A DNA stretch of 64,000 bases from Periconia sp. R9002 (taxonomy: Eukaryota; Ascomycota; Dothideomycetes; Pleosporales; Periconiaceae): NCBI GenBank assembly GCA_023627715.1, contig JAMAHW010000029.1, positions 186,001 through 250,000 of the forward strand, in the 5' to 3' direction. How positions within the stretch are numbered: the stretch's first letter is position 1; every line of letters begins with the position of its first letter. Made by a program: the position numbers and the translations under genes. Shown piece after piece: positions 47,113 to 57,406 of this stretch. The notes beneath the pieces were generated by a model. The model worked only from the letters and a program-made list of their open reading frames with translations. It searched no databases and was not told the origin of the DNA.

Positions 47113-47877
47113 ATTTTTTGCACTTTGCACCTTTTTGCTAATGTCAACGGGTTGTGGTGGATGTTAGTGAAACATGCGGGAGTGTGTGGTGATCGGGCCG
47201 AGGTTGCGAACGAGCTTTGGCGTCTACCCGATATATCCCCTTTTTCACATCAAAAGTCCCATTCTGTCTCCCATCAGAGAAACGTGGGTACGACTCTTGT
47301 CATGTACTTGCTCTTCTCTTTTGTTCAGCGAGATAAAAGTCCTCATAACAGTGCATGAAAAATATTTGGATTATTTGCTGTATCGACAGCGGTGAAGTTC
47401 CGCAACGTCCTCGGCCAGGACCTGCATATAGATCTTAATAGTTCAGAAAAAGATACTTGCTCCTTTCGAGAGAAGTAGTGCCAAAACGCTATCTACGTAT
47501 TCGTACGTGGACTAAAATTTTTCGAGTTCTTTTACAAAAGGCGGCACTACCATCATTACGATAAATCCAAGTTCTGTACTTGCAACTAAAAATTAATGTG
47601 TGCATACCACTGCAAAACATTAATGTTCATAGTTTACCGGAATATTCTATCACTTGAATTTAATAGTGAATTTGCTCCTGCCCTTTATATGAATAAACAG
47701 TTCTCGACGAATATTTGCAAATTGTTATACCACAGAAAGAGGAGCAATTTGAGCACAGTATTTATAGATAGCCCACAATGTAACCACTCCATAACACATA
47801 CAATACCCATGAAAGGAGATACGTGCGGCGGTAACGGTGAAGAAATGGTTTAAATCGAATCCGCTGCGCTACTTTCG
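47113..47877. other. Intergenic, tRNA-Pro to GST 3' end
   Basis: 765 nt, AT-rich. It holds a fold-back with 8-nt arms GTAGTGCC (47475-47482) and GGCACTAC (47543-47550). No gene called. Confidence 0.5.
47475..47550. repeat. Inverted repeat with GTAGTGCC arms
   Basis: Perfect 8-nt arms 60 nt apart, each continuing into an A/C-rich stretch. Possibly a decayed MITE; could be chance. Confidence 0.3.
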
Positions 47878-48730
47878 TTAAAGACTTGGTCTTTTCTTGC
47901 ATAGAGTGAGCGGCGCCTCAAATCCCTCTCCAACTCCATCCACTTCCATCAGCCTCCCAAGCCATTCCATCATCTTTGGATACCCATTCCGGTACTTTTC
48001 ATCCATGAACAGTTCCAGCGGCCAATACAATGCTGCAGCAACACTCAGATCCGCCAGGCTCAACTCGCTACCATGGACCAACCACACGCTGCCTTCTTGA
48101 GCTAGTTGATGCTCTACGCGGTCAAGAGCACGACGGAAGTGTTTCTCTCCTTCCTCCAAATCCTCAAGAACGAATTTTCCTCCCCTGATTGCCATCAGGA
48201 TCGGCCTCGCATTTGCAAATATTTCGATTTCGGCGAAGCTCACCCACATCTGTAGATATCAGCAAAAACCGGTTGTTGAGGCAATCTAGGAGCTAACTGA
48301 CCTGCACTAAGGCGCGCCTCTCAGCCGTTTCCCCTAGTAATTGCCCCCTACGTGGTCCCGAATCACACACATAGTGCGCAATGGCAATTCCCTCAGAAAG
48401 ATACACACCAGAAGGTGTTTCAAAAGCAGGAATTTTCCCAAGTGGAAACTTTCTCTTGAACTCCTCGCTGGTGTTGTCGCCGGGGAAGTTAAAGTTTGGG
48501 TCGACGTGGATTTCTAGCCCGTTGAGATTTGCGGCTGCAAAAATCTTTGTTACGCGGGCGTGGTGTAGTGTCTTTATGGTGTACCTATATGTCGGGTACA
48601 AAGTCAGTTATATGCAACTAGGGTAGTTTCAGTACATGATCAGTGTCTCAATACGCCACGCCATGTGGTATCTCGATAAAATACGACACTGTACACAGGG
48701 TCTAACGTACAGAGTACCGAAAGGCGCCAT
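47878..48730 (-). CDS. Glutathione S-transferase
   Basis: Predicted 224 residues from exons 48730..48711 (20 nt), 48584..48302 and 48249..47878 (675 nt). The N-terminal thioredoxin-like domain begins FGTLYTIKTLHHARVTKIFAAANLNG, then KFPLGKIPAFE (cis-Pro) and YLSEGIAIAHYV (Glu-Ser-like glutathione loop). The C-terminal helical domain contains WLVHGSELSLADLSVAAALYWP, the conserved GST N-capping box region. It is closest in style to the GST domain of eEF1B-gamma-like fungal GSTs, but the EF1G C-terminal domain is absent, so it is a stand-alone enzyme. The 20-nt first exon is needed, since the second exon has no ATG and lacks MAPFGTL. Its 126-nt first intron carries the second copy of the dispersed repeat. 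Confidence 0.9.
48626..48679 (+). repeat. Dispersed short repeat, copy 2 (inside GST intron 1)
   Basis: Partner of 846-899 with the same 12-nt core at 48647-48658. It lies wholly within the first intron of the minus-strand GST gene. Confidence 0.45.
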
Positions 48731-49509
48731 TGAACGAAGTGTTAAATTGAATAAGTATAGGAAGGAAAATGGAAGTTGACAAAATTTGGAGTGCCGGTGG
48801 ACCTGATTTAAACATGTCTCGCGTTGGTCACATTTATTTGGTCTCCAATCAATAGCCCGTTACGGAGAGATTTTGAATACGTGCAAGTCGGATCAAAACA
48901 TCTGCGTAGCAATTCCAGTCGGTTTTTTCCTCGTAAATAACGAGGTATGTATCTGTTTCTAGCTTACTACTATATCTTTGAATTGCCCTTGGTTTTAAAC
49001 GGAATATTTCAATACAAAAATCAAGTATTCGATATACCTATTCATTGACTAACAAACATGTTGGAGTGGATGACCTAATCGTAGAGTTGCGGAATTCCAC
49101 CAGCTTGCATGGTGTGATCTCTGTAACCTAATTAGAAAGAGAGTGTGGGTCCCAGAGACTGGGCGTGAGGAGTTCTCGCACGTAAGACAAGCCCAGATCG
49201 GGATACAACACGGCTATGTCTTTTTCACGCCTTCTATTTTCTTTGAAGTGTATAAACAGTATTTCCATATATTGTACTGCACTGTATTTGTTTGTACAGA
49301 TCCACGAATTTGATATAACTTTTTGTGAGGCGGTGGTGCTAATGGCAGTACCTATTTCGAGCCTTTTCTACTCTGCGATGATACATCAATTCGTTTTTCT
49401 TTTCTTTTCATCGAGCCTCAGTACTTTCCTCATGCATGAGAAAGAGGTTGGGTAGAAGACAAAGAGTGGCCATCGGAGGACGGCAACGACGTACCACACG
49501 TACTTCGTA
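48731..49509. other. Intergenic, GST promoter / DUF924 3' flank
   Basis: 779 nt, AT-rich, with only short frames. No feature recognised. Confidence 0.45.
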
Positions 49510-50460
49510 TCACGCTTCTGTTTTGTTCTGCTGAGCAACACCAAATGTAGCTCCTCCTTCGGCAAGGAAGTTCGTCTCTTCGGGTGTTGATTTTCTTCCT
49601 AGAGCTAGATTCCTATGGGGATATCGCCCGAATCGATCCAAAATATCTCTGTGCTCTTTCTCTGATTTCAACATCCTCTGCAGAAATCCCAGGAAAGCTT
49701 CGTTATCACCCTCTCGTGTCAGCTCGTCTTTAAATTCGATCAATATTTGATCGTGCAGAGCATGTGAGGCGATATCCTCAGAATGCACTAGTGGCAGGTA
49801 GAACCACATCCTATGGAGCAGAGACAAACGCCATTGGGGATGCAAATCAGGCCGCCCAATAGGCGACTGTGGAGATAGCAAAGTCATTACCAATGAATGA
49901 GCAATTTTGTCGTAGTGATTGTACACCTTAGCAAGACCTTCGTTTGTGCGGAAGATATTTCGAGTAGCCTGGTCAAGCAGCAGACTCATGCTGACAGCCG
50001 TCCACGCTACTTCTGAACCATCACCTCCTGCATGTTTTGCCGCCATCTCCTTAAGCTCTTGCACAAAGGGCTCCGCGCTGGGCTGAGGAAACTGTTCAGG
50101 GCCAATAGCCTCTAGTGCGGGCCCAAATTGTTCGCGACACACGTTATCGAAAGCCAGTTTTTCATCCGGGGTCTGTGGAAACCATCGTTTCAGCACAGCG
50201 TCGTCGAGACTTTTCGCGCCTAGCTCTACTCCTTCGAAAAACGCAGACTGAACATTCTTATAAAGTCTTTGGTTGAAGATGCTTTTGTCGAGCGTGTGCG
50301 TTGACATTGACATGTTGGGGGGATGGGTCTGGTCGGTGAAATACCGTGGCGAATAGGTAATCCAGGGGTAAGGTTGTCGCGCAAGATTCTTAATCGGCAG
50401 CGTTGATAGTGGTGTTTTGGACGGACAAACAATCCGGTTGAACAATATTGTTGATCGCAT
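49510..50460 (-). CDS. DUF924-family protein with possible mitochondrial leader
   Basis: Intronless, 316 residues. Residues 1-50 are basic, hydroxylated and free of acidic residues until the DUF924 part (MRSTILFNRIVCPSKT, NLARQPYPW), as in a mitochondrial presequence; this is inferred. The rest matches the DUF924 family: VLKRWFPQTPDEKLAFDNVCREQFGP, LLLDQATRNIFR, WFYLPLVHSEDIASH and the C-terminal HRDILDRFGRYPHRN followed by LGRKSTPEE. The family is found in bacteria and fungi and its function is unknown. An internal ATG (about residue 50, MSMSTHTLDKS) could yield a cytosolic form. Confidence 0.85.
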   Translation of the reverse strand: MRSTILFNRIVCPSKTPLSTLPIKNLARQPYPWITYSPRYFTDQTHPPNMSMSTHTLDKSIFNQRLYKNVQSAFFEGVELGAKSLDDAVLKRWFPQTPDEKLAFDNVCREQFGPALEAIGPEQFPQPSAEPFVQELKEMAAKHAGGDGSEVAWTAVSMSLLLDQATRNIFRTNEGLAKVYNHYDKIAHSLVMTLLSPQSPIGRPDLHPQWRLSLLHRMWFYLPLVHSEDIASHALHDQILIEFKDELTREGDNEAFLGFLQRMLKSEKEHRDILDRFGRYPHRNLALGRKSTPEETNFLAEGGATFGVAQQNKTEA

Positions 50461-51426
50461 GCTAAGTACGAATGGCTAATGCGATGATGTCTCAATGTTT
50501 TAGAGATTGGTGACGTGGCTAGTTCCCATTTAGCGCATCAGCACCTGAACCTGTCACTCGGCTCATGATTAGGTAGTCGTCCATAAGACATAGAGCTTCC
50601 CGTGGTGTAAAATGATGTTCGAACTTTTGAAAAACTACCAAATTGCTCGCTTATACATCATGGAAATTTGAAAGCTGGCTCACAACTCTAATAAAATTCG
50701 TTTTAAGTGCAAGACTCAAGTGCTTACTGCTGCACACTCACTACTTCAAGAACAAATTATAAACTAGATAGCAAGCAAGATAGGCGAGCTTATCATCCAA
50801 AGAATTCGCTCTTAGGAGAAGCAATGAACATTACGGCTGTTCATATTCCGTTTCGTGTCATTGACACTCGTAGTGAGGATGGTGTGTATCTCATTGATAT
50901 GTAGATTCACCCTAAAGATGATGATTTGAAGCTTAAAAGATAGAAACTTGAAGGGCCGGTTTTGTGGATGCTGCAAGCCTTTAGCTCTGAGCTGAAGACG
51001 CCGAGACATGATAACCACCCATCCTAACGTGACGAAAGGCCCACGAAAAGAAGTACACGGTAAGCTTAGCCGCCTAATGTCCTTGATTTGGGAAGGGTTC
51101 CGGCCTTACCAAGATTTTGAGACCCCCCATGCACGCCCCAGCAGTCAAGACGGAGGCCTATCTTGACAGCCACATCAGTCATTTTAATCGATATCTCCAT
51201 GTGGGCAGTGGATACGGTTTCTGTGGGCAGCCGTAGTAGAACCTAGGTTCAGGCGGTCTGTTCTGCGCTTTGACAATAGACCGGGTAGCACATGGCGGCC
51301 CAACAAGCTACCGGCCAAATTATTGGCAAGCCTATCATTGAGCATTGGCTCTTAGTTAACAAACAGTAATGTTTTCCGTAAGGCCAATTGCCGTAGTTCT
51401 TGCGAGGAAGTTTACAATCGCGCAAA

Positions 51427-51457
<31 letters not shown>

Positions 51458-53348
51458 GGGAGAGCGAGGTAAAGAATTTTGATGCCAAAAATATATAAAC
51501 GGTGTTTGAAGTTTCGAACGGCATGAACGGGGTGTTAGAGCATTTTATTTTTTTCGCTACCCATGGAGATGTTTTATCCGTCTGGGGAGGCTTCATTATG
51601 CGACAAAACCCGGTGAAGTACAAAAGTTTACAAAGTGTGTGAGGTTCGTGCCAAGCAACTCAGCTGCACGCCTAAATGAGTTCGGACTTCGTTCAAGCGG
51701 TCCGGGCACATGCGGACCTGACGAGCTTAACACGAGCATGATCGTCACTGAACCACAAAGAGAAATCGGACAACGGGAGAAGCTGAAAGGGCTGGGCAGC
51801 ACCAAACAAGTTATCCAAGATTCCTGATCAAGCATTAGTGATAGGGTAGCATACAATGCAATACCCTAAGAGTGGGGCAACGCTCTGAATTTGTTACAAT
51901 AAGCACTCATTTATCGAGTGTCAATATCTTTGGGAACCCTTTACATCTACTGAACTGGCACCGGGGAAATAGCGGGAGGAAGCGTGGAAGCTTAGTAGAG
52001 ACTCATAGACTTAGGAAGTACTTCCTAAACCATACATCTTGCAAAACCATGATTGTGAGGTTAAAGAAAAATCCCATGCGTTGTGGAGGCGCAGTGTAGG
52101 CCGGTCATGACCGTATAAAACTGGTGTTAAATATACACCTCCATGTCGTATTGTCGCAGCTTGGAGATCTACAAGCGGGTGAGAGCCTTGCGACCCTTCG
52201 TGTGTTTCTATGGCCGGGGACTGCAAATCAGATGTGATGATCCCTGAGCCGTTGCCGAGGTCTCATTCGGGGTCAAAGCTTAGCCTCACGTTATACTCCA
52301 CCTGTACACAAGCGAAGCGTTTCTAGTAGACGAGATTGGATTAAGACAGGGGTTTTATTGGTAAAATGGTAGTGGGCGGTACTTGCAAGTCCGTGGTGCA
52401 TACGAGGTGTCAGACCCTGGCGAAGGGAGGATGCCTAGCATCTTGTATGTACACAGGTGCAACTTGTGAGTGCAAATGATGAACGCCATGTTGCAAACAT
52501 GGTGGTGTGCAGTAGTACAGTTGAGTTATTAAGTTGATGGTTAGGCAAGTCCTTTTGTTGCTGAATGCCGGGTGGTGTTTGACAGCTGTGATGTGTTTTA
52601 AAACGGAGGTGGTGGCTTGTAGACTAGGAACAACCGTTTTTGGACTATCAAATCTTAAAATCGCCTAAGGGACAACGAATGAGATCGCGAGAGGCAAAAA
52701 ACAACCGCTTACGCATCAATATCATGGCGTCTGATCTTGCTCAAGCGAGCCTGAAACACGTCCCGAAGTCGATCACGTTGCCTGGAGCGAACCAGATGCG
52801 CCAAATCCAAGCTACCATCCCATCTCGAATTGCAACGAAACAAGTAGACGATTCCTCCCTCGTAGGTGCCGTTTCATACTTTCGTCCTTGTTTATCATGC
52901 TGAGGCTTTCCTAATGTCCATGAAACAGCAGCAGACGGGTATCTGTCACCTACCTCGCAGAGGTACGCTATCTTTCGGACTTCTCAATGGCTGCTTGCAT
53001 ATCGTCCTGAACAGGGAAGATGCGGGTCATGCCTTAGAAGTGTGGCGTTGGCCCGCAGTTCGAAACAAAGCTTGAGCAAATTGACCCATGTTATTCGCCC
53101 TCAGCTATGAACACGCGTTTGAGAACAAAAATAATTCGAATGGGGAAGGCGTCCAGACATCCCCTGGTGACAAAATGTCCGCGGGCATAGATAGTACCTA
53201 TATAGCCCTTTCGTATCCTAAAGTGCCGCTTCTCTGCATCAGCCTGAGAAACACATCGCGCTCGTCAAAGCACGTCTTCTTCCTTTCCTCTTCAGTCACT
53301 CCTTTACTAGCGTCATAGTACGCACGACACTCTTTGTTCATCTTGAAG
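50461..53348. other. Gene-poor 2.9-kb stretch with 29-nt T tract
   Basis: Longest gene-free interval in the window. It has an uninterrupted run of 29 T (51429-51457), a small hairpin CCATGTT-gca-AACATGG (52486-52502) and, near its right end, CTATATAG about 150 nt before the GH16 start (possible TATA element). Frames of 60-124 codons on both strands lack family motifs. It may include decayed transposon remnants, but I could not identify ends or a coding relic. Confidence 0.4.
51429..51457. repeat. Homopolymer T(29)
   Basis: 29 consecutive T on the plus strand (A on the minus strand). Such a tract could be the poly(A) end of a minus-strand retrocopy or SINE/LINE insert, or slippage-expanded. 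No insert boundaries are visible. Confidence 0.6.
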
Positions 53349-55087
53349 ATGCATTTCACCACACTCGTTTCTGCTGCGGCTTTCACCTCAACGGCACTAG
53401 CTGGCTACGTGCTCCAGGATGATTACATGGCAAAGGACTTCTACTCGGAATTCAACTTCTTCACCGCTCCCGATCCAACGCACGGTTTTGTTCAATATGT
53501 AGATCAGGCAAAGGGAAAAAGCATGGGCTTGTTCAACTCGGGTAAAGCATCATGGGGTGTAGACACCAAGGGCAAAGATCCTGCGGGGAGAGCCAGCATT
53601 CGTCTCGAAAGCAAGAAAACCTATAGCAAGGGACTTATCGTCATTGATGTGGCTCACATGCCGGCTGGTTGCGGTACATGGCCTGCGTAAGTGCTTCCGA
53701 TCAGATACACCGTCATTGCGCTGACAAATAAATAGATTTTGGACAGTCGGCCCGAATTGGCCAGCTTCTGGTGAGATTGATATCATTGAGGGTGTCAACG
53801 ACCAGCAATCGAACGCTATCGCACTGCACACAAGCGCGGGTTGTAAGATTGGTAACACCCTCAGTGCCTTCACCGGCTCTGTGAAGACGCCAAACTGTGA
53901 TGTCAAGGCTGCCAACCAGGATGAGAATGCGGGCTGCGGTGTCGACATGAAGGACAACAAGAGCTATGGTAAAGGTAAGTTTCTGTGGTGCAGGTGGTCC
54001 ATCTTTCCTGTTATTTTCAGGGAGGACGTCTGTATAGAAAACCCAGATATCATAGGTTCTAAACTTACTAACTTGATAATTAGGCCTGAACGATAACGGC
54101 GGCGGCGTGTTCGCAACTGAGTGGACTAGTGATGCCATCCAAGTCTTCTTCTTCCCCCGCGAAAAAGTCCCCAAAGATGTTCTTGGTGACGCTCCCAACC
54201 CATCGACCTGGGGAAAACCAGCAGTCAAGTTCGAGAAGTCGGGATGCGATATTAACAAGTTCTTCAAGAACCACAAGATCACCTTTGATACCACTTTCTG
54301 TGGTGACTGGGCCGGAAACACTTGGGGCACCAGCTCTTGCAAATCCAAGGCCGCCACCTGCAATGCTTTCGTCCAAAACAACCCCGATGCTTTCAAGGAT
54401 GCATTTTGGGACGTCAAGGCTTTGAAGGTCTACACCAATGACGGTTCTGCGGCGCCTAAACCCGCATCGTCTTCGGAAGCATCTAAGCCATCATCTTCTG
54501 CGGGATCTAAGCCATCATCTTCTGTGGGATCTAAGCCAGCCTCTTCCGCCGCCTCCAAACCTGCATCTTCCGCAGCATCCAAACCAGCCCCCTCTGCAGC
54601 TCCCTCCAAGTCGAACGTTCCCCACCCCAACACCCCCATTGGACCCGGTACTTCTCGTGTCTTCGCCCAGGCTACCGCCGCCAACGTTACTAGCCTTGCC
54701 CCAACAAGCCCTGCCCCAACAAGCAAGGCCACTCAAGGCTCTTCATCCAACAGTGGCCCTATCATTCCAGTCGTTCCAGTAAATGCCTCCGGAGACACTG
54801 GTTCTGGTAAACCCGTCATGGGGGTACCAGCTTCCGCCTTGAGCAGCCAACATCCCCCCTCAGCCTCTGCCAAACCAACAAAGACGAGCACCGTTGTCAA
54901 AGAAGACACGAAGCCAACAGCATCAACTGGACCTGACGAGGACGATGAGGCTCACATTGTCTACGAGACTGTCGTCAAGACTGTCATTGTCACTGCTGGT
55001 GGACCCAAGCCAACGGGTGCTCCTCACAAGCGACACGCTAGTGTCCATCGTAGGAGGATTGGTCATGGTGGTCATCATGCTATCTAG
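53349..55087 (+). CDS. GH16 endo-beta-1,3(4)-glucanase
   Basis: Predicted 526 residues, secreted. Exons are 53349..53686, 53736..53974 and 54084..55087 (1581 nt). The signal peptide ends about residue 18 (TSTALA). The beta-jelly-roll has the GH16 active-site strand GEIDIIEGV, with nucleophile Glu126, Asp128 and acid/base Glu131. The surrounding [20 protein letters not shown] and GCKIG/CDVK cysteines are typical of fungal endo-1,3(4)-glucanases. From about residue 313 a tandem Ser/Pro/Ala-rich region (SKPSSSAG-like units) leads to a long O-glycosylatable tail. The C-terminus is basic and His-rich (HKRHASVHRRR...GGHHAI) with no GPI hydrophobic end. Two dibasic sites there could be KEX2 targets. 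It acts on mixed-linkage or laminarin-type glucans. Confidence 0.93.
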
Positions 55088-55741
55088 ACGAAACGTACCT
55101 TTTTCTTTCCATTCGAATATCAGCTTTCTTGAACCATTACTTTCTTATACCCGGCTCTTCTTGTACATATCTGTATATCGATTGACAATCCCATTCTCTC
55201 CTTGGGAATCGCCTTTTTTTAGACAAGTGAAGTAGATGACTGAACGCATGTTCCAAAAATGAATCAATACAGTAAAACCTGTTTGAGCAATTATTGTAGC
55301 TTTTTGTTATTATTTGCTACAACTTCCTACCTATATCACCGGTACAGTCCCGCAGCTTTCGACCTAGAATTGCGGAATGCTGATCAGCAGGGCCTACGCG
55401 GTGCTGGAAGAATCCCCGTACGATCACTCCTCGGTTGCGAATGCAAAGTTCAATCCTTCCGCGTGGCATTGCCGGGTGACTTAATCATGTGAAAATGGTG
55501 ATGATCGTCCAGGTAATCTCCATGGAGCACTCTGACCCTGTTATCGATTTCTTCATCATTTCCGGCTTCGACATTGGCTTGCTATAGTCCTGTTATTCCC
55601 CTGTTCGTTTATCGGTCGTGGCCCGCCTGAGCATTTCTGACAGATCTGGAAGTAGCCAGGAACAACAAAAAATCAAGGGTGTCCCAGTCTGCAGATGTTC
55701 TGATGAGAATTTCCATACCTGGTGACCTCGTCGGACAACCG
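55088..55741. other. Intergenic between convergent GH16 and DUF202 genes
   Basis: 654 nt of 3' flanks; no feature recognised. Confidence 0.5.
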
Positions 55742-56558
55742 TCAAAAATAGCTCTTCATGATATCCACTGTTGTCACCAACACGAAGACTACCGTACAAA
55801 TCTTTCCCTGTCTATCAGCGGAGTTCGAGGTTTGAAACAACAAAGTGATTTAGGTGAGGAGAATCTGCTGGCCACTCACCAGGATGCTCAGTATCATAAG
55901 GCAGCTGATATCCCAGCCACCTACATATACCTTCCCTCTTAGCATTGCGTTCTGCTGCAGCCAGAACCTGTAAGCCCCAACGAGCAATACCACCATACCA
56001 AAGCCAATGAATGTCGCAGAAAGCGGAACACCAACAACGAAAAATCCGAGAGTAGGATTAGGGCTGACTGAGCGCTGAAGATGAAAGAGTTGGGCCGTAA
56101 GGACTCCAGTCATCGCCAGGGCTAGAGAGGTACGTAGATACCCGAGGAAAGTGCGCTCTAGAGCTGTTCTTATGAGTTTGTATTAGAGTCAAATATTCTT
56201 ACAGTGAAGTCCTACCGAGATGGTCTCTATGCGCTCCTTCTTCAATGGTGACGTCAATTTGCGTTGTCCAGAACTTAATGATAGATTTATATTGACCCAA
56301 TAAAAATGGCATCAATCCAAACCATTGGCATCTGGTACTCATGCCTTCCTCATGGCTTGAGACAGATAATGTAGCTGTTCCGGTTGATCTGTGATTGGTG
56401 TGTGATGCAGCGACTGTATCGCTGCTAAACGTATCCAATTCTTGTGCGACTCTATGTCTCTCATATTGCAAGGCTTCTTCTGAATCGTGATGTGCAATCG
56501 TGAGTTGAGCCGGAGGGAGAGTAAGAGGTGGAACGTGTGAAGGATCGAGATTGTACAT
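55742..56558 (-). CDS. DUF202 three-helix membrane protein
   Basis: Predicted 230 residues from exons 56558..56216, 56163..55880 and 55807..55742 (693 nt). The N-terminal 110 residues are soluble and Ser/Thr/His-rich. The DUF202 domain begins ERTFLGYLRTSLALAMTGV and has three hydrophobic helices: the first around ALAMTGVLTAQLF, the second FVVGVPLSATFIGFGMVVLLVG, and the third split by the last intron (CLMILSIL|GKICTVVFVLVTTV). The last exon, only 66 nt including the stop, is needed to complete helix 3. Without splicing, the frame stops soon after ILV. DUF202 also forms the membrane part of Vtc1-like proteins, but the soluble domain here is unlike VTC subunits. Function unknown. Confidence 0.82.
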
Positions 56559-57406
56559 GGCGGTGTTTGTGCTCTTGATGCCAACTCACAGAGGGGAATG
56601 CAGGCCTGTTATATATCAAACTTCATAGTGCCAGCGCATGTATCTTCCAGAATAGTTAGTAGCGGCAAGATTGCTTCCGACGAACCGTTTACTGTAGTTT
56701 ATATGTTAATGGATGCCAGTGTTCATCTTATGATCATATTAGGTCATCAATACCTATTATGCCGCTGGAATTGAATCTTGGTGTTTTGAGGTAATATACA
56801 CAACGCAAAATGAATGTCAAATCGACGTACCAATACACAAAGAGTTTGAAGACTCACCATGATCAAGCTGTTAGAAATTCCTCTTTGCTGTATGGACCTA
56901 GTGAACGTGTTTCGGGCCGTCGGCGGCTCGTCGGCAAGCGTGAAACCAGCAAACTCGCTTCAGCAAGCGATATTTCAATGGTTGTAGACAGTAAAATGTT
57001 TGTTCATCCATTAGGCAATAGCGAGCTAGTAACCACAAGCGAGTTTATATTGCCAATTATAAATAAGACAGCCTTGCTGTGTTGTACAGAAGCACTGCCA
57101 TTTCTGGGTCTTGTCACTAAACGGGTAAGGCGTACTGTTGCATTGGGACTAGCACACGTGCTTGTGTTTGACGTAATCACACAGGCATTGACGCGAGCGC
57201 TGCTAGCTTTGGGCTCATCCAAATAAACTGCCTCCACCATTCCTCCGACTCCTCATTCTCCACTCGCCCCTCGCGGAACTTGAAAGGAGGTTACACCTTC
57301 TCCACAACCTCCTCCTCCTCTCGCCCATACTGCTGCGCAGCTTGGGGATATCAACCTTATCTGTTCGAGACGGAAGCTGGAGCGCACGCGCTCCGTTATC
57401 GCTACC
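56559..57406. promoter_or_regulatory. Divergent region, DUF202 gene / zinc transporter
   Basis: 848 nt between divergent starts. It contains a 138-codon ATG frame (56810-57226) without family signal, which I do not call, and a C/T-rich leader (about 57240-57330) before the transporter. Confidence 0.45.

Noticed and set aside
52724..52903. Short plus-strand ATG frame (MASDLAQAS...) in the gene-poor block
   Set aside because: 60 codons, no supported splice partner and no family match that I recognise.
56810..57226. 138-codon ATG frame between the DUF202 and zinc transporter genes
   Set aside because: No recognisable domain, composition like non-coding DNA, and it sits in the divergent promoter region; a single frame of this length is expected by chance.
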